From the NCBI RefSeq assembly GCF_030345095.1, contig NZ_CP128360.1, positions 4,960,001-5,024,000 of the forward strand: a DNA stretch of 64,000 bases, in the 5' to 3' direction. Shown here piece after piece: positions 44,418-52,762 of this stretch. The position numbers were made by a program, and so were the translations under genes. This DNA is from Solwaraspora sp. WMMA2056 (GTDB lineage Bacteria > Actinomycetota > Actinomycetes > Mycobacteriales > Micromonosporaceae). How positions within the stretch are numbered: position 1 is the stretch's first letter; every line of letters begins with the position of its first letter. The notes beneath the pieces were generated by a model. It did not search any database. It was given only the letters and a program-made list of their open reading frames with translations, and was not told the DNA's origin.

Positions 44418-46031
44418 TCAGCGCGGCAGCGTGATCGACATGGCGTGGTGGAACAGGTCACGCGGATCCCAACGGGCCTTGACCCGCTGGAGCCTGCGGT
44501 AGTTGTCCTTGTAGTACAGGGTGTGCCACGGCACTCCGGAGGTGTTCCATCGCGGGTCGGTGGTGTCGACGTCCGGGTAGTTGATGTACGAGCCGTCGTT
44601 CACGCTGCTCGGGACCGGCACACCGCCGGTGTCGGCGTACATCGCGGCGTACCACCGCCGGATCCAGTCCAGGTTCGCCTGCTCGCGGTCCGGGTCGGTC
44701 CAGATGACGACGTACACCGCTTTCATGATGCTGTCCCGCTGGGGCATGGCGGTCGCGTCCGGTGCCACGGCGTTGACCTTGCCGCCGTACGACACCAGCA
44801 GCAGCATCGCGGTCTCGTTCTGGTGGTCCGCGCTGGTCAGGTAGGTGTAGGCGGTGGCGATCTGCGCGTCGGTGAAGCTCTTGCGCAGGTAGGCCGCCTT
44901 CAGCTTGTGCATCCCGGCCTCGTCGGCCTGGCCTAGTGACTGGGCCTTCACCCCGGCCAGCCACGGCAGCCGGCGGGGCGGCTGGACCGTGATCGTGCCC
45001 GGTACGCCGTCGGTGACCTCGGCGACGTGGTCGCGGAGCAGCCGGTCGGCGTCGGGCAGGGTGCCGTCCAGGGCGGTCACCATGGCGAACGCGCCGGGGT
45101 CCGCGCCGGGGTTGCGGCGGGTGATCGGCAGCAGGCTGAAGAGACTGGCGTACGGGGAGTCGGGCGCGCTGTGGCGCTCGTGCCATTGCCCGTAGTTGCG
45201 CAGCAGCCGGTGGAACGACTCCTCGGTCATCGCGTCCCAGCTCCACGCGATCGTCGTCTCCAGCGTCACGGCGGGTGGCCTCGGCAGCAGCCGGGTGGGA
45301 TCGTCGCCGGTGGCTTCGGGGGTGCGCATCCAGTACCGGGTGACCACTCCGAAGTTCCCGCCCCCGCCCCCGGTGTGCGCCCACCACAGGTCACGATTGG
45401 CGTCATCCGGTTCGCGGGTCGCCACGACCGCCCGCGCCCGGCCTGCGCGGTCCACGACGACGACCTCCACCGCGTACAGGTAGTCGACCACTGAACCCAG
45501 CTGCCGCGACAGCGCGCCGTACCCGCCGCCCTGGATGTGCCCGCCCGCCGCGACGCCGCCGCACTGGCCGCCGGGAATGGTGACGCCCCAGCCGAGGTAG
45601 AGCCGCTCGTACACCGTCCAGAGGCTGGCACCTGGCTCGATCATGAACGCGGTGCGGCGCCGGTCGAACGTGACCTGCCGCATCGCGGACATGTCGATGA
45701 CGACCTCCGCGCCGGCACCGACGAAGTTCTCGTAGCAGTGCCCGCCGCTGCGCACGGTCACCCGCTTGCCGGCACGCACCGCGTCCTGCACCGCCCGCAC
45801 CACCTGCTCGGTGGTGGTGGGCAGCCGGAACGATCCGGGCCGTGGGAAGAAGCGCTCGTTCGTCCGGCGCAGCACCAGGTCCTCGTAGCGGGGGTCGTCC
45901 GGCAGGATCACCGGAGACTCCCGTACGCCCTCTTTGGACGGCACCCCCGCTGCCGCCGGAGCGCCGGTCAGCATCACACCTCCCAGCGCCGCAGCGCCGG
46001 CGATCAGTCCACGACGGGTCGGACCAGACAT
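44418..46031 (-). CDS. Tat-exported BBE-type FAD oxidoreductase
   Basis: A berberine-bridge-like flavoenzyme of 537 residues with a twin-arginine signal (PTRRGLIAGAAALGG). FAD is probably bound twice covalently: His98 in RSGGHCYENF and Cys157 in GGQCGGVAAGGH. The FAD-binding domain is followed by GGGGGNFGVVTRYWMRTP, and the C-terminal BBE motif lies near NYPDVDTTDPRWN and YYKDNYRRLQRVKARWDPRDLFHHAMSI. These enzymes oxidise sugars or secondary metabolites with O2; the substrate is unknown. The start at 46031 has GGAGAAGG upstream. It lies on the opposite strand between two Septum_form paralogues, with a perfect palindrome in the divergent promoter region. Confidence 0.9.
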   Translation of the reverse strand: MSGPTRRGLIAGAAALGGVMLTGAPAAAGVPSKEGVRESPVILPDDPRYEDLVLRRTNERFFPRPGSFRLPTTTEQVVRAVQDAVRAGKRVTVRSGGHCYENFVGAGAEVVIDMSAMRQVTFDRRRTAFMIEPGASLWTVYERLYLGWGVTIPGGQCGGVAAGGHIQGGGYGALSRQLGSVVDYLYAVEVVVVDRAGRARAVVATREPDDANRDLWWAHTGGGGGNFGVVTRYWMRTPEATGDDPTRLLPRPPAVTLETTIAWSWDAMTEESFHRLLRNYGQWHERHSAPDSPYASLFSLLPITRRNPGADPGAFAMVTALDGTLPDADRLLRDHVAEVTDGVPGTITVQPPRRLPWLAGVKAQSLGQADEAGMHKLKAAYLRKSFTDAQIATAYTYLTSADHQNETAMLLLVSYGGKVNAVAPDATAMPQRDSIMKAVYVVIWTDPDREQANLDWIRRWYAAMYADTGGVPVPSSVNDGSYINYPDVDTTDPRWNTSGVPWHTLYYKDNYRRLQRVKARWDPRDLFHHAMSITLPR

Positions 46032-46118
46032 GCCTTCTCCGATCTGGAACAGATGTGCCGTACGAAGCGATGCTTGCACCGTCCGCGCGGCGAATCGTCG
46101 TCCGAACGCAGGCGGGCC

Positions 46119-46138
46119 GCTACCGCGATCGCGGTAGC
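46119..46138. promoter_or_regulatory. Perfect 20-bp palindrome in the BBE/paralogue 3 divergent region
   Basis: GCTACCGCGATCGCGGTAGC reads the same on both strands. It lies between the divergent starts at 46031 (BBE gene) and 46217 (lipoprotein paralogue 3), where an operator for both genes would be expected. TACCCT at 46159-46164 could be the -10 for the rightward gene. Confidence 0.55.
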
Positions 46139-46216
46139 CGCGACTGGCGCCGGTGTCGTACCCTCGCCGCCTGTGCTGGCGGACATCGAGCTGGCGGACG
46201 TGGAGGCAGTCGGATC

Positions 46217-47161
46217 GTGACACAACGGCGAGGCGGTGGCCGGTCGCCGGCCCTGGCGGCACTGGCGGCGCTGCTCACAGTCTTGTCCCTGCTCGTGACA
46301 GCCGGCTGCGCGCCCCCGCCTGAGGGCATCGACGGTGACCTGGCTGACGGCTGGGCCAGCTTCGGCGAGCCGACTCTGTTCACCCCGCAGGCCGGCACCT
46401 GCCACCGCGACAAGGCCACCTCCGGCAGCGTCAGGTACTACCTGCCGGTGGACTGCACGCGGCTGCACCGGTTCGAGACGGTGCATGTCGGGACCTTCAC
46501 CGGGGCCGCCGCACGGCGGACGACCACCCCGGTCGGTTTCGATCAAACGTATGAAGCGGCCCTGGAGGAGTGCGAGACACGCGCCGCCGAGTTTCTCGGC
46601 GACATCTGGCAGCACGGGCTGATCAAGTTGACCGTGGTGATGCCGACGCAGACCGCCTGGAGCAACGGGGCTCGCTGGTTCCGCTGCGATCTGGCCGAGG
46701 TCAGCGGCGTGATGACTCCCATCAAGGTGACCCCGCGGACCGGGAGCCTACGCGGCGCGCTGGCCGGCGATGCTCCGCTCCGGTTGGGCTGCTACCAAAC
46801 GCCGTTGGACAGCGACGGCTATGTCGCGGCGATGGAACCGGTCGACTGCCGCGTGCCGCATCACAGCGAGTTCGTCGGATCGGTCGACCGGCGAACTCTA
46901 CCGACTGTCGACCTCGACACCACTGGGACCGAGTCGGACATGCTGCATCAGCGATGTCTGCAGCTGGTCGCCGAATACGCGGAGCTGCCGGTCGACGACG
47001 ACCTGCCCAACCGGATCGGCACGGTCTGGTTCGACATTGAGGACAGGTTCAGATGGGACGGCGACCCACGGGTGCGGTGTTTCCTGTACATGGCGGATTC
47101 GTTTACCCTGCTGACCGAGTCGGCCAAGGGCGGCGGGCCTGAGCTGCTGCCGGTCCGGTGA
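46217..47161 (+). CDS. Septum_form-domain lipoprotein, paralogue 3
   Basis: A 314-residue predicted lipoprotein. A hydrophobic segment ends in the lipobox TAGC (SLLVTAGC), followed by GIDGDLADGW, TCHRDKATSG, PVDCTRLHRFETVHVGTF, ECETRAAEFLGD, ARWFRCDLAE and GSLRGALAG, matching paralogue 2 almost block by block. The start is the GTG at 46217, with GGAGG ten bases upstream. The function is unknown. It appears to be a duplicate separated from its sisters by the inserted BBE gene. Confidence 0.8.
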   Translation: MTQRRGGGRSPALAALAALLTVLSLLVTAGCAPPPEGIDGDLADGWASFGEPTLFTPQAGTCHRDKATSGSVRYYLPVDCTRLHRFETVHVGTFTGAAARRTTTPVGFDQTYEAALEECETRAAEFLGDIWQHGLIKLTVVMPTQTAWSNGARWFRCDLAEVSGVMTPIKVTPRTGSLRGALAGDAPLRLGCYQTPLDSDGYVAAMEPVDCRVPHHSEFVGSVDRRTLPTVDLDTTGTESDMLHQRCLQLVAEYAELPVDDDLPNRIGTVWFDIEDRFRWDGDPRVRCFLYMADSFTLLTESAKGGGPELLPVR

Positions 47162-47348
47162 CCTGGCCCCTCAGGCGCAACCGCCAACAGGCCGCACACG
47201 ATGAGTACCGGTGGCCCGCTGACGTCGCAGTACCTGTCGGGGGTCACGCTCAAGGTGCGGGGTATGGCAGCCGGAGGTCGGCCCGGTCTTCTACGTCGGG
47301 CTGCGGCACCGTCCTTGCGCCACCCACCCGCTCTGACCGCCGTACCGG

Positions 47349-47711
47349 TCAGTACAGCCAGATGAGGTCCAGCTCGTCGATGGTGGTGCCGACGTAGACC
47401 TCGGCCAGGAAGCGACGCATCAGGCTGCCCGGATCGGCGGCGTCCTCGATCTGGATCAGCACGCCACGTCCGTGGGCGACGACCGCGTCGAGCACGAGAC
47501 GTTCGATCTTCTCGGCGTTGACCGGGCCGGGCCGGCAGCCGCACGGTGCGCCGTACGCCCGGCCGCTGAGCGTCTGCAGGCAGGCGAGCCGACGGTCGCA
47601 GCCGGCACAGGTCAGCAGTCCGTCGAGCGGAAACTCGGACCGGCCCGCGCGGTCGACGCGGGACACGCCGGTCGGCGGTACGTGTCCGTCGTTGGCGGTG
47701 CGCTCACTCAT
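47349..47711 (-). CDS. Small zinc-ribbon protein, recombinase C-terminal fragment
   Basis: A 120-residue protein. Its centre (FPLDGLLTCAGCDRRLACLQTLSGRAYGAPCGC) resembles the recombinase zinc-ribbon domain (CxxC then CxC) of large serine recombinases, and the following helix NAEKIERLVLDAVVAHG also fits that family. The catalytic domain is missing. Either it is a decayed recombinase or a domesticated stand-alone ribbon protein; a proper start with GGAGG nine bases upstream argues that it may still be expressed. The 187 bases downstream to the lipoprotein gene hold nothing obvious. Confidence 0.6.
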   Translation of the reverse strand: MSERTANDGHVPPTGVSRVDRAGRSEFPLDGLLTCAGCDRRLACLQTLSGRAYGAPCGCRPGPVNAEKIERLVLDAVVAHGRGVLIQIEDAADPGSLMRRFLAEVYVGTTIDELDLIWLY

Positions 47712-47919
47712 GTTCGCAAACCTCCGTCATGAGATACCGGATTCCATGAATTGACCCCTGTGGCGGACCACATTTCCAGCCCGCGTACGGCAGACTCAAT
47801 CGTGGACGCCGGCTCGTCTCCACTGTGATGTGGCGAATTCGGCGACCGACCCGACCAGCGGTTCCGTTGTGAAACATTGGCGCGGGTGCTGGGTGTGGCG
47901 ACGAGAGGAAGGTGAAGCG

Positions 47920-48747
47920 ATGCCGGTCACCGGACCGACTGTGGTGCGCCGTCAGCTGGGGCGACGACTGCGCCGGCTGCGGGAGGAGTCGTCCCGCACC
48001 GAGCAGGAGGTGGAGCGGGCGAAGGTCTGTTCGCGTACGACGTTGTGGCGCATCGAGACCGGCAAGTTTCCGGTCAAGATGAACACCGTTCGCGGGTTGT
48101 GCTGGTTCTACGGTGCCGATCCGGAGACGACAGACGCGCTGACCCGACTCGCCGCCGCCAGTGATGATCACGGGTGGTGGGAGTCGCACGGCGACGCCGT
48201 ACCGGATTGGTTCCGCCTGTACGTCGGCCTCGAAGCCGCCGCCACCGAGATCCACAACTACAACCCGGAGTTGATTCACGGCCTGCTTCAGACGCCGGAC
48301 TACATGCGCGCCGTCTTCCGCGCCGCCGACCCGCAGGCATCCGACCAGCAGATCGAACGCCAGGTCTCACCACGGCTGGATCGGCAGATCTCCTACTACG
48401 ACCGCGAGCAGCCGGCTCGGATCGTGGCGGTCCTCGGTGCCGGCGCGCTGGTCCGCGAGGTCGGCGGCCCAGCGGTGATGGCCGAGCAACGCGCCCACCT
48501 GGCCAGTCTGGGTCGACGGGTCCGGGTCGAGGTCCGCGTCCTGCCCTGGTCCGCCGGTGCACACGCCGCGATGGTCAGCCCGTTCACTCTGCTGGACTTC
48601 GCCGACCCGGACGACCCGGACATCGCCTACGTGGAGTCCCATGTGGGCGCTCGTTACCTGGAGCGCCCGGAGGAGTTGGCGGAGTACCGTCGAATTTTCC
48701 GGCTGATCCGTGAGCAGTCGGTCCCGATCGAGGAGCATCTGCGATGA
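47920..48747 (+). CDS. XRE-family regulator with DUF5753 domain
   Basis: A 275-residue actinobacterial regulator. The N-terminal XRE helix-turn-helix (residues about 8-65) includes LGRRLRRLREESSRTEQEVER and RTTLWRIETGKFPVKMNTVRGLC. The DUF5753 domain (about 95-270) includes YNPELIHGLLQTPDYMRAVF and AHLASLGRRVRVEVRVLPWSAGAHAAM. The ATG at 47920 has GAGGAAGG upstream; an upstream in-frame ATG at 47830 is less likely. It overlaps the DUF397 gene by four bases. Such pairs (like AbaA/WhiJ-type genes in Streptomyces) affect development, and some are proposed to be toxin-antitoxin modules. Confidence 0.9.
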   Translation: MPVTGPTVVRRQLGRRLRRLREESSRTEQEVERAKVCSRTTLWRIETGKFPVKMNTVRGLCWFYGADPETTDALTRLAAASDDHGWWESHGDAVPDWFRLYVGLEAAATEIHNYNPELIHGLLQTPDYMRAVFRAADPQASDQQIERQVSPRLDRQISYYDREQPARIVAVLGAGALVREVGGPAVMAEQRAHLASLGRRVRVEVRVLPWSAGAHAAMVSPFTLLDFADPDDPDIAYVESHVGARYLERPEELAEYRRIFRLIREQSVPIEEHLR

Positions 48748-48938
48748 AGCCCGACACCCCCTGGTTCACCTCCAGCCGCAGCGGTGGCAACGGCGGCGAG
48801 TGCGTCGAGGCCCGCCGGCACGCCGGCCAGGCCGAGGTACGCGACAGCAAGGACCGCACCGGCCCCACCCTCACCTTCACCACCCGCCAGTGGGGCACCT
48901 TCACCACCGCCCTACAAACCGGCACCCTCCCCCACTGA
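48744..48938 (+). CDS. DUF397 protein, partner of the XRE regulator
   Basis: A 64-residue protein of the DUF397 family. The signature is TPWFTSSRSGGNGGECVEARR near the N-terminus and DSKDRTGPTLTFTTRQWGTF later. It starts inside the XRE stop codon (ATGA). It is likely to interact with its XRE partner, either as a cofactor or as the toxin of a proposed pair. The transcript ends at a strong hairpin just after the stop. Confidence 0.9.
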   Translation: MKPDTPWFTSSRSGGNGGECVEARRHAGQAEVRDSKDRTGPTLTFTTRQWGTFTTALQTGTLPH

Positions 48939-48948
48939 CACCTCTCCC

Positions 48949-48999
48949 GGCACGGGGCACGGTCTGCCGGCTCACTGGGTCCAGACCGTGCCCCGTGCC
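48949..48999. terminator. Long perfect hairpin between DUF397 and the DJ-1 gene
   Basis: GGCACGGGGCACGGTCTG (48949-48966) and CAGACCGTGCCCCGTGCC (48982-48999) form a perfect 18-bp stem with a 15-base loop. It overlaps the last codons of the convergent DJ-1/PfpI gene. The stem would serve as a terminator on both strands. Confidence 0.8.
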
Positions 49000-49682
49000 T
49001 GGTATTCGAGGGCTTCCTCGACGCGGATGGCGACGTCCGCGCCCAGCAGACGCTTCACCAGGTGCAGCCCCAGATCCAGGCCGGAAGTGATGCCGGCGGC
49101 GGTGACGAGGTCGCCGTCGTCGACGACACGGGCGTTCTTGACGATGCCGCCGCGCGAGGCCAGCTGCTGCTTCGCGACGGTGTGCGTTGTGCAGGGACGG
49201 CCATCGACCAAGCCGGCCACGGCAAGGAGCACCGCGCCGGTGCACAACGACGACATGATGAGCCTCGGCCGGGGAGCCGCCGCGAGTGCGCTGGGCAGCG
49301 CCCCGTCTTCGATCTCCGCCCAGATGCCGGGCTCGCCGGGTCGACCACCACCGGGCACGATGATCACGTCAGCTGTCTCGGGCTGCCAACCGTGCTTGAC
49401 CCGTACCTCGGTGCCGAACGCGGCGGTGACCAGGCGTGGCCAACCGTGCACCATGTAGTTGACGTCGATCTCCCGCTCGCTGTACCACCCAGCCAGCGAG
49501 AACACTTCCTTCGGGGCGATGAAGTCCTGCTCCTCGACACCATCGAACATTACGATCCGTACCCGCAAGGGTCTGTTGGTGTCACGCGGCGGCGCGGCCG
49601 TCGCCGCAGCCGCAACCGGTCCGCCGGCCAGCGCTCCGACGCCCACCGCCGCCCCACCCGTCAACATCGCCCGTCGCTTCAT
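48972..49682 (-). CDS. DJ-1/PfpI-family protein with export signal
   Basis: A 236-residue protein with a Tat-like signal (KRRAMLTGGAAVGVG, residues 3-17) and a DJ-1/PfpI domain (about 40-225). The nucleophile elbow is MSSLCTGAVLL with Cys147, the conserved acidic position precedes in DVIIVPGGG, and the downstream TTHTVAKQQLAS fits the family. These proteins act as glutamine amidotransferase-like hydratases, chaperones or regulators; this subfamily's activity is unknown. The start MKRRAML is the ATG at 49682. The 3' end overlaps the terminator hairpin shared with the DUF397 gene. Confidence 0.88.
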   Translation of the reverse strand: MKRRAMLTGGAAVGVGALAGGPVAAAATAAPPRDTNRPLRVRIVMFDGVEEQDFIAPKEVFSLAGWYSEREIDVNYMVHGWPRLVTAAFGTEVRVKHGWQPETADVIIVPGGGRPGEPGIWAEIEDGALPSALAAAPRPRLIMSSLCTGAVLLAVAGLVDGRPCTTHTVAKQQLASRGGIVKNARVVDDGDLVTAAGITSGLDLGLHLVKRLLGADVAIRVEEALEYQARGTVWTQ

Positions 49683-49772
49683 CTACGTCCTTCCGTCACC
49701 AATGCCAGCTGATAGATAGTCGGCGATAAAACCGTGCTGGTTCCGGGTGACGCACGGGAAGGATCCTTTGGT

Positions 49773-49933
49773 TCAGCCGAAGCTGGCCGCCAGGAACGCT
49801 CCGAGGCCGAGCAGCGCCAACGGCAGCGCCGTGGCGAGGCTGAAGATCCGGTTGCGGGTGGTCCGACCAGCCAGGACGATCACCAGTACGCCGAGCACCG
49901 CACGGGCCACGACATGCGGAATCGTCTCGCTGC
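49773..49933 (-). pseudogene. 3' fragment of a membrane-protein gene
   Basis: On the minus strand the frame reads HVVARAVLGVLVIVLAGRTT and then LATALPLALLGLGAFLAASFG before a stop, a hydrophobic pattern like the C-terminus of a small membrane protein (DUF4267- or DoxX-like). The 5' part is missing and the sequence abuts the end of a TnpB element at 49934, which appears to have interrupted the gene. There is no start codon in frame with a ribosome site. Confidence 0.55.
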
Positions 49934-50323
49934 CTTGACATCCTCGCCGCCCGGAAGGACGGCGATTCCAGCCACGCTGCGCGTGACACGCGCGGCGTTC
50001 CGGTGGGTTACCGTTTCACCGCGCGGTACCGGGACGAGTCCCGGTCCTACCCGCGCTCGACGGTCGTTGAAGTCCGCCTGCCCGGCGGCCTTGATGTTGA
50101 TGGCGGCGTTGACGTCCCGGTCATGGTGACTGCCACAGGCGCAGTCCCACGCTCGAACGTCGAGCGCCGTCTTCTCGTCGACGCGTGCGCAGTCGGAGCA
50201 CATCCGGGTGGACGGGAAGAACCGGTCCATCCGGCCGAACGTCCGCCCGTGCCGCGCGGCCTTGTACTCCAACATGCTGGTGAAGCTGGCCCACCCGGCG
50301 TCACGAACGCCGAACCGTCCCGG
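49934..50323 (-). mobile_element. Decayed IS200/IS605-family element, TnpB 3' remnant
   Basis: The minus-strand frame reads GRFGVRDAGWASFTSMLEYK, then the TnpB zinc finger with CSDCARVDE, CACGSHHDRDVNAAIN and an Asn-rich helix, typical of the C-terminus of TnpB/OrfB. An in-frame TAA at 50324-50326 cuts off the N-terminal part and the RuvC catalytic residues that would lie upstream. At the other end a short hairpin (CGCCGTCC and GGGCGGCG around a TTCC loop, 49945-49964) is followed by GAGGATGTCAAG, the usual right end of such elements and the end of the omega RNA. No TnpA is present, so the element is immobile. Confidence 0.75.
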
Positions 50324-50502
50324 TTAGGCACTGCTCGGGCCTTGGCGACCCTCCCAGTGCGGGCTTCACCGCCCAGCCGAAGGCCGGAGCACTGGCCCGC
50401 ATTCCGGTAGCTACGGACGTCCGGGTGGGCCGGCATGCGCGCGTGCCTGTGCACTTCAGCTGTGCGCTTCGCCTTGGGCCGGTAGTGGAGGAGGATGTGC
50501 GG

Positions 50503-51198
50503 GTGCCGGTGCCACGAGTCCTGGTCGTCGACGACGACGCGCAGATCCGCGAGTTACTCGAGTCGACCCTGCGGTTCGCCGGCTGGGAGGTGCACGCCGT
50601 GCCCGACGCCGCTACGGCGTTGGTGCGCCTGACCGGCCAGGAGTTCGATGTTGTCGTGCTCGATGTGATGATGCCTGGCCTTGATGGGTTCGAGACCGTC
50701 CGGCTGCTGCGCGGCCGGGGCAAGACCACGCCGGTGCTGTTCCTGACCGCGCGGCAGGAGGTGGAGGACCGGATCCAGGGGCTGCGGCTCGGCGCCGACG
50801 ACTATGTCACCAAGCCGTTCAGCGTTGCCGAGGTCGTCGCCCGGCTGGAGGCGCTGGTGCGACGGACGGCGGGCACCGACGTGCCGTCCAAGGACAACCG
50901 GCTGCTGCTCGCCGACCTGGCCGTCGACCTCGATGCTCACCTGGTTACTCGTGCGGGGCGGCCGGTGCACTTGTCGCCGACCGAGTTCCGGCTGCTTGTC
51001 TTTCTACTCAACAATGCGGGGCGGGTGCTGTCCAAGAGCCAGATCCTGCAGCACGTGTGGGGGTATGACTTCGGTGGGGACGCCAACGTCGTCGAGCGGT
51101 TCGTCGCCAATCTTCGCCGCAAGATCGATGACGGTGCGTCCGTGCCGCTGATCCACACCGTGCGTGGTTTCGGGTACGCGGTGAGGGAGCCCCGGTGA
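50503..51198 (+). CDS. OmpR-family response regulator
   Basis: A 231-residue regulator. The receiver (1-120) has the acidic pocket in VVDDDAQ, the phospho-acceptor Asp54 in VVLDVMMPG, the Thr in FLTARQ and the Lys in VTKPFS. The winged-helix output domain (about 135-230) includes [13 protein letters not shown] and [19 protein letters not shown]. The GTG at 50503, eight bases after AGGAGG, is preferred; a GTG at 50497 is too close. A TTA codon, rare in these genomes, is codon 18 (50554-50556). The histidine kinase gene overlaps its stop by four bases, so they form an operon. The output regulates probably the MMPL gene downstream. Confidence 0.93.
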   Translation: MPVPRVLVVDDDAQIRELLESTLRFAGWEVHAVPDAATALVRLTGQEFDVVVLDVMMPGLDGFETVRLLRGRGKTTPVLFLTARQEVEDRIQGLRLGADDYVTKPFSVAEVVARLEALVRRTAGTDVPSKDNRLLLADLAVDLDAHLVTRAGRPVHLSPTEFRLLVFLLNNAGRVLSKSQILQHVWGYDFGGDANVVERFVANLRRKIDDGASVPLIHTVRGFGYAVREPR

Positions 51199-52682
51199 GG
51201 GTGCGGCGGCCCGTGCGGCCGCTGTCGATCCGTCGCCGGCTCCTGGTCCATCTGCTCGTCCTGCTGCTCGTCGGGCTGGTCGGCGGTCCTGCCCTGACCT
51301 CGTTGTTCCTGCAGCGCTACCTCGCCGAGCGGGCCGAGGAGCGGCTGTGGAACATCAACGCCTCCGTCGGCGGGATCCTCAGCGGACGTGACCGGGTGGT
51401 GATCGAGCCGGACGCGTTGCCCGCCTTCGCCGGCGTGGTCGTGGTCGGTCTGGACATGAGCGGCCGGCCGGCGTTCACATTCGACCGGCTCCAAGATGGC
51501 CCACCACCACCGGCGGGCGACCTCGTCGCAGCTACCCGCGACCTGCCGATCGGGGAACCCGCCGACCTGACCGCTGGGGGCCGTACGTTCCTGGTGGCCC
51601 GTGCCCGGGCCACGGGACTGGTCGTGGAGTCCGGCGACGGCACGTCGATCCCGCTCGGGTTCCTTGTCGTCGCCGTCGACCGGACCGACGACGTGGCGGT
51701 GATCGTCCGCCTGCGGCGGACCGGGTTCGGGTTCGCCGTCGCCGCGTTGATCGTGCTGGGGTCGGTGGCCGCGTTGAGCCTGCGTCGCGGCCTGCGCCCG
51801 CTGGAACGGATGGCTGAGGCCGCCGACCAGATCGCCGGAGGCGCCGGGGACCACGACTTCGGCGATCTCGCCCACGGCTCCGGTACCGAGACGGTCCGGC
51901 TGGCCGCGGCCCTGACCGAGGCGTTCGAAGCCCGGCGCCGCGCCGAGCAGGCCCTGCGCTCGTTCGTGGCCGACGCCTCGCACGAACTGCGCACCCCGCT
52001 CACCGGCATCAGCGGCTGGCTCGACCTATACGTGCAGGGCGGCCTGGAGGACCGCGACGACCTGGACCGGGCGATGGGCCGGATGGAGGCCGGGGTGGGC
52101 CGGATGCGCCTGCTCGTCGAGGATCTGGCCCTGCTCGCCCGGATGGACGCCGGGCGGCCGCTCGCCGCCGAACCGGTCCCCCTGCTGCCCCTGCTGGAAG
52201 GCGTCATCGAGGACGCGCGCGTGATCAAGCCGGACCGGGCGATCACCCTGCAGGCGGCCGGACCGGTCACCGTGCTCGGCGACGCACCGCGGCTGGAGCA
52301 GGTGTTCCGCAACCTCGTCGGCAACGCCGTCCAGCACACCCCGGCCGGCACGCCCGTCGAACTGGCCGTCGGCCCCGCCGCCCGCAGCGAGGTCGCCGTC
52401 GAGGTCGTCGACCACGGACCGGGCATCGCCGAGCACGACCTGGCCCGGGTGTTCGACCGGTTCTACCGAGTCGACGCCGGCCGGTCCCGGGACGGATCCG
52501 GCTCCGGGCTGGGGTTGTCCATCGTCCGAGCCCTGGTGACCGCGCAGGGCGGCGAGGTCACCGGCCGGTCGGTGGTCGGCGAGGGCACCACGATCACCGT
52601 CCGGCTCCCGGTCGCGGCACCCACAGCGCTGCCGTCAGCCAACCATCAGGTTCCCGGCAGGGGCTCGTCAGGGTCCGGATAG
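51195..52682 (+). CDS. Sensor histidine kinase
   Basis: A 495-residue two-TM kinase with an N-terminal membrane segment ([16 protein letters not shown]), an extracellular sensor domain (about 45-165), a second membrane segment ([17 protein letters not shown]), a HAMP linker ([18 protein letters not shown]), the HisKA box [15 protein letters not shown] with the phospho-His, and the ATPase domain with N box [12 protein letters not shown]1 DHGPGI and G2 [10 protein letters not shown]. It probably phosphorylates the adjacent response regulator. The ligand is unknown. The gene is 80 bases ahead of the MMPL gene. Confidence 0.93.
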   Translation: MRVRRPVRPLSIRRRLLVHLLVLLLVGLVGGPALTSLFLQRYLAERAEERLWNINASVGGILSGRDRVVIEPDALPAFAGVVVVGLDMSGRPAFTFDRLQDGPPPPAGDLVAATRDLPIGEPADLTAGGRTFLVARARATGLVVESGDGTSIPLGFLVVAVDRTDDVAVIVRLRRTGFGFAVAALIVLGSVAALSLRRGLRPLERMAEAADQIAGGAGDHDFGDLAHGSGTETVRLAAALTEAFEARRRAEQALRSFVADASHELRTPLTGISGWLDLYVQGGLEDRDDLDRAMGRMEAGVGRMRLLVEDLALLARMDAGRPLAAEPVPLLPLLEGVIEDARVIKPDRAITLQAAGPVTVLGDAPRLEQVFRNLVGNAVQHTPAGTPVELAVGPAARSEVAVEVVDHGPGIAEHDLARVFDRFYRVDAGRSRDGSGSGLGLSIVRALVTAQGGEVTGRSVVGEGTTITVRLPVAAPTALPSANHQVPGRGSSGSG

Positions 52683-52762
52683 GCGCACCGTCAGCTCATG
52701 CCGGTCGACTGGACGGCGAGCGGGCATCCGGCCCGCCGGACAGCGGAAGGGACGACGAGCTG

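Noticed and set aside
47162-47348. A small gene between the lipoprotein paralogue 3 and the zinc-ribbon gene.
   Set aside because: No frame has a start with a ribosome site or any recognisable motif.
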